This document shows, piece after piece, positions 58,495 to 64,000 of a stretch of 64,000 nt of DNA (position 1 is the stretch's first letter; every line of letters begins with the position of its first letter). Under the pieces are notes generated by a model, which saw nothing but the letters and a program-made list of their open reading frames with translations, was not told the origin of the DNA and ran no database searches. A program made the translations under genes and the position numbers. Where the stretch lies: NCBI GenBank assembly GCA_022402525.1, contig JAKRSB010000115.1:1-64000 (forward strand), in the 5' to 3' direction. This DNA is from Thermosynechococcaceae cyanobacterium MS004 (GTDB lineage Bacteria > Cyanobacteriota > Cyanobacteriia > Thermosynechococcales > Thermosynechococcaceae).

Positions 58495-59514
58495 TCAAAC
58501 CGTTGCTTCTTCCAAAATAATGCGCGTGGATTGCAGACTTTGAATGAGACGACTGGCCTCCCAGTCTTCCAACAGGAGTGCCTGAATTAAGTTCGCGGCG
58601 CGTTTCCCGGCCGGGTCTTCTCGCAGCCCAAGGTAAAAGCTGGCGCTGTGGTGAGAGTCTGTGCCAATAATTTGGCGGAGATTGTCGGCCTGCTCTAGAA
58701 AATTGCGGGTTTGGGTTTGCAGATTATTCCAGAGGTTGATGTTGCGCAGGTTGCTGAAGTTTTCGGCCACGAGATCTTGACGGTGCTGGAGCAAGATGGC
58801 TCGGTGTCGCACGGGCAAGGGTAAATCCTCAAACATAATGGCGGGGCCATAGCCAATGAGCCGCAGCGGCTGTACCCACTTGGGATAGTTTCCAAAAAAT
58901 GCCTGCACAATATGCAGCGCCAGAGCCGCAATAATGAGGCCCTGGCTGTGGGCCACCACAAAGACCTCTGCCCCTGCGCGAATGGCGTTTACCAACTCGT
59001 AGGCCAACCTGAGGGTTGGTCGAGGGGCACCCGTCGGATAGGCTCCGTAGAGGGAAGTTTCTAGATCTTCCCAGGCAAGGCTCGGAATAGTTTGGAGGCG
59101 TCGCAATAGGTCAAGGCTAAAGGGCAGTTTCTCCGCAGACTGGCAAAACCCTAAAATATCGGCCTCTGGCGGAATGGGCTGAATCGATGAGTTACAGAGC
59201 GATCGCAAGAGGTCGGCATAGCCCTGAAGTCGCTTGCGACTAGCGCTGGTGCTCTGTTCTGGCCAAAGACGATATAGCTCAGCCTTGCCCAGTAAGCTTT
59301 CGGTTAAGTCTGCCTGTAGCCCTTGGGTACTGTTGTGGATGCCAACCACATCAAAGGGCTGCTCCAGGGTTAACCACACCAGTGCTTCTATGTCACGAAG
59401 CTGGGTCGCAACATCACTAGCCACTCCGTTGATGTGCAGGATGCGCTTCTTTTTATTCATAAGGGGGGCTGGACCGTAGCTCACCAGTCGCCCATCTTGT
59501 TCCTGTTCGGTCAT
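58495..59514 (-). CDS. alpha/beta-hydrolase-like hypothetical protein
   Basis: 339-aa protein I cannot place in a named family. Seen: the beta strand RILHINGVASD, then FDVVGIHNST, and a nucleophile-elbow-like VFVVAHSQGLIIAALALHIV near residue 190 (pattern H-S-Q-G), which suggests a serine hydrolase or lipase-like fold. A downstream LRLIGYGPAIMFEDLPLP resembles a following core strand. No signal peptide or clear membrane helix. The acid and His of a triad are not obvious; HRQDLVAENF or SHHSAS may hold them. Single gene, convergent with prfA. Confidence 0.6.
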   Translation of the reverse strand: MTEQEQDGRLVSYGPAPLMNKKKRILHINGVASDVATQLRDIEALVWLTLEQPFDVVGIHNSTQGLQADLTESLLGKAELYRLWPEQSTSASRKRLQGYADLLRSLCNSSIQPIPPEADILGFCQSAEKLPFSLDLLRRLQTIPSLAWEDLETSLYGAYPTGAPRPTLRLAYELVNAIRAGAEVFVVAHSQGLIIAALALHIVQAFFGNYPKWVQPLRLIGYGPAIMFEDLPLPVRHRAILLQHRQDLVAENFSNLRNINLWNNLQTQTRNFLEQADNLRQIIGTDSHHSASFYLGLREDPAGKRAANLIQALLLEDWEASRLIQSLQSTRIILEEATV

Positions 59515-59724
59515 GGGTTTCTAGATTAAGTCGGAGATGATTAAGTCGGGATGATCATAGGGAGGGGATGGAGCCGGGGAAATCTTCAGTGGTGGCTTGA
59601 AGGCAGCGCAGATTGGGCATCGCAGCCGATTTGCAGTGTAATGAGTGTTCTGCTCTGTGCGCAAACTCACAACAATGGAGTGATATCCATCACGAGGGAA
59701 CAAGGCTGCGCTTGTCATACTGTG

Positions 59725-59798
59725 AGTGACTCAAGAACTGAGTTATCAATGGGGAACACACAACTCGCCGGCAAACCTTTGGGTTTGTCGGTTTTTTT
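59725..59798 (+). ncRNA. structured small RNA candidate, copy 1 (Yfr2-like)
   Basis: About 74 nt: 5' hairpin gactca-agaac-tgagtt (59728-59744), an unpaired conserved stretch atcaatggggaacacacaac, then hairpin ccggcaaacc/gggtttgtcgg (59768-59791) and a run of seven T. A -10-like catact is at 59716-59721. A second copy lies about 255 bp downstream with compensating changes in both stems. The layout (short hairpin, conserved loop with GGAACA, terminator) recalls the cyanobacterial Yfr2/Cyano-1 family; that name is from memory and not verified. Confidence 0.65.
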
Positions 59799-59799
59799 A

Positions 59800-59841
59800 T
59801 GGGTTAGCACGTATGGGTTAGCACGTATGGGTTAGTACGCT
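59800..59841. repeat. 14-bp tandem repeat after small RNA copy 1
   Basis: tgggttagcacgta at 59800-59813 and 59814-59827 and a diverged third unit to 59841. Confidence 0.9.
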
Positions 59842-59980
59842 TAGGACTGGGCTGGGCTTTTGGCCTTTAACGTCTTTAGTCTAGCGATTTCGGGTTAGCA
59901 GGCCTTGAGTCTTAGGAAAGATCACAGTGGCTTGGTGATATTAGTCATCTGGGTGCCTAGCCAATCTTGGGATAGTACAG

Positions 59981-60055
59981 AGGACTCAGATAGCTGGGTC
60001 ATCAATGGGGAACACACAACTCGCCGACAGACCTTCGGGTTTGTCGGTTTTTTTT
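59981..60055 (+). ncRNA. structured small RNA candidate, copy 2 (Yfr2-like)
   Basis: About 75 nt: 5' hairpin gactcag-atag-ctgggtc (59983-60000), the same unpaired stretch atcaatggggaacacacaac, terminator hairpin ccgacagacc/ggtttgtcgg (60024-60047) and eight T. Compared with copy 1 the stems differ by changes that keep pairing (A-U versus G-U), while the loop region is identical. A -10-like tagtac sits at 59973-59978. No ORF fits. Confidence 0.68.
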
Positions 60056-60123
60056 GCTGCCTTTAATTTGCTGCTTTTAAATAGATACTTTGGGCTAGAT
60101 GTTTTGGATTGTTCCATGCTTCC

Positions 60124-60720
60124 CTAGCGCATGATGCCCATTGTGTGTTTCCAGGACAGCTCCTTACGCAGGATCTCTAAAGCTCTGCGATCGCTCCCTT
60201 CAAATAGTGGACTGACCTGAGCCAACACCTGCTCCACCAACTCCGAGGCAAACATTCCCGAAGACCGCATGAGGTGCGAATAATAGCAAAACTGACTCTG
60301 CTGGTCTAGGTTGCGATGGAAGGCATAAATCTCCGCCGCTGTCATGCAGGACACAGGCGTATTAGCAGGCACCACGACCGCCGGAATGCCCTGGCAGCCG
60401 TAGGTTACATCCTTGAGCTGCTCCAGGGTTCCAATTAAGACCGTCCACAATAGCGTGCGCGTCTCACGGATTAGATCTGGGGTAAAAAAAGGGTCAGGCT
60501 CACTGACGAGGCGCGGGCCAGAACTCAGAAAAGCGGGGTTGAAAAGCTGAGAGTTATAGATTAGCCCTACTGCCCAGTGGCGTTCCGCTGTTTCTAGTTT
60601 CACAAACGACCCAAACCCGTAGTCATCGGGTAAGGGTGGACTGGAAACCTCCATGCTGTCATCTACCTGCACAATGTAGTCACAGTGCGAATTTGACTTT
60701 ACAACTCGTCCTAATTTCAT
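60124..60720 (-). CDS. HAS-barrel-like protein
   Basis: 198-aa protein. Seen: an N-terminal barrel-like region MKLGRVVKSNSHCDYIVQVD, then LPDDYGFGSFVKLE and AVGLIYNSQLFNP, which resembles the HAS barrel at the start of HerA-type ATPases, and a helical C-terminal half (about 80-198) with MTAAEIYAFHRNLDQQ and FASELVEQVLAQVSPLFEG. There is no Walker motif, so it is not itself a HerA ATPase. Function unknown; it may pair with a partner ATPase elsewhere. Genes around it do not help. Confidence 0.55.
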   Translation of the reverse strand: MKLGRVVKSNSHCDYIVQVDDSMEVSSPPLPDDYGFGSFVKLETAERHWAVGLIYNSQLFNPAFLSSGPRLVSEPDPFFTPDLIRETRTLLWTVLIGTLEQLKDVTYGCQGIPAVVVPANTPVSCMTAAEIYAFHRNLDQQSQFCYYSHLMRSSGMFASELVEQVLAQVSPLFEGSDRRALEILRKELSWKHTMGIMR

Positions 60721-60747
60721 TGGCCTAGTTTCATTGAATGTGTAGCG

Positions 60748-61105
60748 TGTGCCAGCTAGCCTATGCCAGTTAGTGTATGCCAGTTAGCCTATGCCAGTTT
60801 TATAACAGGCTCATTACAACGAGCGTAAAAATAAAAAGCACCGCTTTAGGGCTATGGAGCAATAGGCATAATTCTTTAGATAGAGAAGGAGATATTTCGG
60901 AGGGCAGAGCGTAGACAAATCTCAAGATGTCATATTCAGAGGTGAATCTTAACCAAGCATTGCATCTTGATGCATCTTAGAGCTTTAAGGCCCTGAAGCT
61001 GAGATCAGAACACTTGCGATTAATTATCCAGCAGAATCTGTTATTCAGACAGGTCAACGATTTCTTCAGCCTCACCCCTCATCCCTCCACGGAGCATAAA
61101 GCAAA
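60748..61105. repeat. 14-bp tandem repeat and amylase upstream region
   Basis: Four 14-bp units around tatgccagttagcc (60748, 60762, 60776, 60790; ends diverged) directly upstream of the reverse-strand gene. The rest, to 61105, is non-coding and must hold the alpha-amylase promoter. A direct duplication of ttgcatcttgatgcatctt type occurs near 60959-60978. Confidence 0.8.
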
Positions 61106-62584
61106 ATGTCTGAGCCAAATGGCGTAATGATGCAGTATTTCCAATGGTATCTTCCGGAAGACGGAAGCCTCTGGAACCAGCTTGCAAAGGATGCGGAAGA
61201 ACTTGCCAAGGCAGGTATCACGTCTTTGTGGCTCCCACCAGCCTATAAGGGCATCGGTGGGGGCTATGACGTTGGGTATGGCGTTTATGACCTGTTTGAC
61301 TTAGGCGAATTTGACCAGAAAGGCTCTGTACGCACTAAGTACGGCACAAAGGATGAATATTTGGCGGCCATTAAAGCAGCCAAAGCGGCCGGAATCCGAA
61401 TCTATGCGGATGTGGTCTTTAACCACAAAATGGGTGCCGATGCGGCGGAGGAGGTAGAGGCCACTCCCTTCAACCCCGAAAACCGGAATGAGGCGATCGG
61501 CGAGTACCAAAAGATTAAAGCCTGGACACACTTTACTTTTCCAGGGCGCGCCAAAAAGTACTCTAGCCTGGAGTGGCACTGGTGGCACTTTGATGCGATC
61601 GACTACAACGCCTACAACGAAGGTGAGGATGCGGTTTATCTTCTTAAGGGCAAAAAATTCGATAACAACGTAGATCTCGAAAAAGGGAATTTTGCCTACC
61701 TTATGGGCTGTGACCTCGACATGGAAAACCCGGAGGTGAAGGGCGAACTCAACTACTGGGGCGAGTGGTATGTAGACACCACGGATGTAGATGGCTTCCG
61801 ATTTGATGCGGTCAAGCATGTCTCCGCCGAGTTTTTTCAGGAATGGCTGGAACATGTCCGGAACTACGCTCAAAAAGACCTCTTTGCCGTGGGTGAATAC
61901 TGGTCTTATGAAGTAGAAGCCCTTCACCACTTCATTGACTCAACCGATGGAAAGGTCACGCTGTTTGATGCGCCGCTGCACTATAACTTCCACGAAGCGA
62001 GCTTGGCGGGCAACCAGTACGACATGCGTCAGATTTTTGACAATACCCTGGTCAAAGATCAGCCTGCCCTTGCCGTGACGCTGACGGAAAATCATGACTC
62101 CCAGCCTCTCCAGTCCTTGGAGTCTGTCGTAGAGCCTTGGTTTAAGCCTTTGGCCTATGCGCTTATCCTGCTGCGGCGTGAAGGGTACCCCTGTATTTTT
62201 TATGGCGACTACTATGGCGCGCACTATAAAGACAAGGGGCCGGACGGCAATGAATACGAAATTTGGATGGATAGCCATAAGTGGCTGATCGATAAGTTCT
62301 TGGAGGCGCGTCAAGCTTACTGCTATGGCGATCAGTACGATTATTTTGACCACCCCAACACCCTCGGCTGGACTCGCCTAGGGGATGAAGCACATCCTGG
62401 CGCAATGGCAGTTGTCCTCAGTAATGGGGACGCTGGCACAAAATGGATGGAGGTTGGCTTGCCCAACCAAACCTTTATCGACCTGACGGATCACATCAAC
62501 GAACCGATTACCACCAATGATGAGGGGTGGGCTGAGTTTAGATGTGAGGGTGGATCGGTGTCGGTCTGGGCTCCCCAACCCTAG
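61106..62584 (+). CDS. cytoplasmic alpha-amylase, GH13 family
   Basis: 492-aa glycoside hydrolase of the bacterial liquefying/cytoplasmic amylase type (subfamily 5 by likeness), cutting alpha-1,4-glucans such as glycogen-derived maltodextrins. Seen: MMQYFQWYLPEDGSLWNQL at the start, YADVVFNHKMGADAAEE (region I), catalytic Asp in DVDGFRFDAVKHVS, catalytic Glu in LFAVGEYWSYE, and transition-state Asp in TLTENHDSQPLQ, plus a C-terminal beta domain. There is no signal peptide, so it acts inside the cell, on storage glucan. Own terminator downstream. Confidence 0.93.
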   Translation: MSEPNGVMMQYFQWYLPEDGSLWNQLAKDAEELAKAGITSLWLPPAYKGIGGGYDVGYGVYDLFDLGEFDQKGSVRTKYGTKDEYLAAIKAAKAAGIRIYADVVFNHKMGADAAEEVEATPFNPENRNEAIGEYQKIKAWTHFTFPGRAKKYSSLEWHWWHFDAIDYNAYNEGEDAVYLLKGKKFDNNVDLEKGNFAYLMGCDLDMENPEVKGELNYWGEWYVDTTDVDGFRFDAVKHVSAEFFQEWLEHVRNYAQKDLFAVGEYWSYEVEALHHFIDSTDGKVTLFDAPLHYNFHEASLAGNQYDMRQIFDNTLVKDQPALAVTLTENHDSQPLQSLESVVEPWFKPLAYALILLRREGYPCIFYGDYYGAHYKDKGPDGNEYEIWMDSHKWLIDKFLEARQAYCYGDQYDYFDHPNTLGWTRLGDEAHPGAMAVVLSNGDAGTKWMEVGLPNQTFIDLTDHINEPITTNDEGWAEFRCEGGSVSVWAPQP

Positions 62585-62625
62585 CGAGTAGCGAGTTAGC
62601 TTTATCTCAAAAGCTCCATAGATGG

Positions 62626-62659
62626 AAAGCACCAGAAGACTCATCTTCTGGTGCTTTTT
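62626..62659 (+). terminator. terminator of the alpha-amylase gene
   Basis: Perfect 14-bp stem aaagcaccagaaga / tcttctggtgcttt with loop ctca and a trailing T-run; A-rich on the left, so it can also end transcription from the right (the DUF4079 gene). Confidence 0.9.
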
Positions 62660-62710
62660 ACGACCCCAAATGAGCAAAATTAAGGGGTATCCGAATCGGT
62701 TGAGGAAACG

Positions 62711-63175
62711 CTATGCGTTGCTTAACAGCTTTTGCACAATTTGCAGCCCCGTGACGGCCTGCCAGCCAAACAGCCCCACCAGCACAATGTTGAGACTAAT
62801 GTGGGCATATCGGGCAATATCGTTACCCTTCTGCATGAGGGGTGTTAGGCTGGCCGTGACTGCGACGATCGCCGTCATGCCAAGACCTGCCAGTAAGTGT
62901 GGCCCCACAAACAGCTTCTGGTTCACTAGATAGGTAGAGGCCATCCCGCCAATGCTGCCCAGCACCATCAGCGCCAAAACAATGGAGCTGATCTGATGGT
63001 GCCTCACGTTAAACTTCTTTTGAATGAGCGCTTTTTTCTCGTCTCCAACCGCAGAGCGCGTCTGGCGGATTTTGAAGCCTAGATACATGGAATAGAGGGT
63101 AAGCGCCAGCAAGACCCACATGGTTACGGGATGGGCAAAATTGACGAGAGGCTCAAGGGCAGAAGGAATCGTCAT
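62711..63175 (-). CDS. DUF4079 family membrane protein
   Basis: 154-aa membrane protein with four hydrophobic segments (about residues 13-32, 60-80, 92-112 and 123-145). Conserved His in FAHPVTMW, NVRHHQISSI, GPHLLAG and RYAHISLN could bind heme, and the family is cytochrome b561-like in layout. No function is established. It starts at the ATG at 63175 and lies downstream of an SbcC-like gene on the same strand. Confidence 0.8.
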   Translation of the reverse strand: MTIPSALEPLVNFAHPVTMWVLLALTLYSMYLGFKIRQTRSAVGDEKKALIQKKFNVRHHQISSIVLALMVLGSIGGMASTYLVNQKLFVGPHLLAGLGMTAIVAVTASLTPLMQKGNDIARYAHISLNIVLVGLFGWQAVTGLQIVQKLLSNA

Positions 63176-63283
63176 GGGTTCGAGGGTTCAATAGGGCTAA
63201 TCTTTATAAAACTTATCATAATACGAAGTTATCATAGGCCACTGCCTGCGGTTTGGGGTAGCGGATTATTGCCTGGGGCAGGT

Positions 63284-64000
63284 CTACCGCTCAATCCGAA
63301 TCACGTGCTCCGTGACGTTTTCAAAGGTGTCGTCATGACTAATCACGATGAGCTGCCGGAAGGCCTTGAGGTTGCTGATGGCCTCGGCGAGCTGCTGGCG
63401 ACGCACCTGATCCATGTTGGTGGTGGGCTCGTCAAAGAAGGCGATGTCCACATCTGCCAGGACGCGCAACAGGGCAAGACGCACGGCTAGGGCGGCACAC
63501 ATTTGCTCACCCCCCGATAGGCTTTTAAAGCTGCGCCAGTAGCCGCGTTCTTGCACCTGAATTTCGTAATCTTCTGTCCATCTGAGGGTGACCTCGTCTC
63601 GGTTAAGCAGTTCTCTAAAGAGCTTTTCAGCTTCGTGGGAGACTTCTGCTAAGTAGTAGCCAGTAATGCGTGGCCCGCTCTGGCTAAAGATGCTCCGTGC
63701 ATCTCCAATAAACTGCAGCACCTGCTGCTTTTGCACCAGCGCGAGTCGATCCTGCGCCTGCTGCTGGGCGATCGCCTCTCTTTGGGCTAAGCGCTGCTCT
63801 AGGTCTTTGAGCTGAGCCTGTTTAGGCTGGAGGCCACCCTGGAGCTGATCTCTGCGCTGCTGAAGCTGGGCGAGGGTCTGCTGAAGGAGGGGAAGCTGAT
63901 GCAGCTCAGCGGATTGCTGAGCCTGATGGAGCTGCAGCTTAGCCTGCTCAACGTCTGCCTGGAGCGTTTCTAATTCAGCGGCGGTGGCCTTGCGCTCTGG
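63284..64000 (-). CDS. SbcC/Rad50-like ATPase, 3' part (runs off window)
   Basis: C-terminal 238 residues or so of a longer protein whose frame stays open to the window edge. Seen: a Gln/Leu-rich coiled coil up to about 63740, then LQFIGDARSIFSQSGPRIT, ABC signature SLSGGEQMCAALAVRLA, Walker B DIAFFDEPTTNMDQ and the switch His in IVISHDD. These are the C-terminal ATPase half of SMC/Rad50/SbcC proteins, which process DNA ends with an SbcD/Mre11 partner. The N-terminal Walker A half lies outside. Which subfamily it is cannot be settled from this part. Confidence 0.8.
   Translation of the reverse strand, partial: PERKATAAELETLQADVEQAKLQLHQAQQSAELHQLPLLQQTLAQLQQRRDQLQGGLQPKQAQLKDLEQRLAQREAIAQQQAQDRLALVQKQQVLQFIGDARSIFSQSGPRITGYYLAEVSHEAEKLFRELLNRDEVTLRWTEDYEIQVQERGYWRSFKSLSGGEQMCAALAVRLALLRVLADVDIAFFDEPTTNMDQVRRQQLAEAISNLKAFRQLIVISHDDTFENVTEHVIRIER

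Noticed and set aside
59744-60055. Spaced direct repeats that could suggest a CRISPR remnant
   Set aside because: Only two copies, about 200 bp between them, covarying stems and T-runs; this is RNA gene architecture.

Overview
This window is chromosomal DNA from a cyanobacterium. The evidence is the many copies of the HIP1 octamer GCGATCGC scattered through genes and gaps, a typical cyanobacterial atp operon (atpI-B-E-G-F-H-A-gamma, with both b and b' stalk subunits), an SLH-type outer-membrane porin, a ferredoxin-dependent divinyl-chlorophyllide reductase (BciB), and several cyanobacterial families of unknown function (DUF1823, DUF3611, DUF4079). The ribosomal cluster also has the cyanobacterial gene set: it starts at rplC and lacks rpsJ, rpsN and rpmD. 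No rRNA, phage or CRISPR array is present. The only tRNA seen is tRNA-Thr(CGU).

Layout. 0-6 kb: a B12-dependent ribonucleotide reductase (nrdJ) carrying a full-size intein, followed by a separate gene for a TSCPD plus zinc-ribbon protein that looks like the missing NrdJ C-terminus, with a MITE-like element between them; then avtA. 6-13 kb: rimM, a DUF697 GTPase, and a four-gene reverse-strand group (methyltransferase, GNAT-like acyltransferase, epimerase/reductase, SDR). 13-17.4 kb: the phosphate transporter pstSCAB behind a Pho-box-like array. 17.6-30 kb: Uma2 nuclease, porin, higBA, gloA, eno, site-2 protease with CBS domains, pyrC, DUF1823, DUF3611, bciB, a Bax-inhibitor-1 family protein and tRNA-Thr. 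30-36.2 kb: the atp operon on the reverse strand. 36.3-40.1 kb: methyltransferase, an unknown gene and an EGY-like site-2 protease. 40.3-58.3 kb: the long forward-strand S10/spc/alpha cluster from rplC through secY-adk-infA-rpmJ to rpoA, rplQ, truA, rplM, rpsI and rpmE, ending at a strong terminator, then prfA. 58.4-64 kb: a hydrolase-like protein, two tandem structured small-RNA candidates, a HAS-barrel-like protein, a cytoplasmic alpha-amylase, DUF4079 and the 3' end of an SbcC/Rad50-like ATPase that runs off the window.

Most of the window is core metabolism, translation and bioenergetics. The parts that deserve attention are the split, intein-interrupted ribonucleotide reductase, the two covarying small-RNA copies at 59.7-60.1 kb, the translationally coupled acyltransferase/reductase pair at 9.5-11.6 kb, and a recurrent pattern of short tandem duplications, very often with a 14-bp unit and unrelated sequence at each site, at gene borders across the window.
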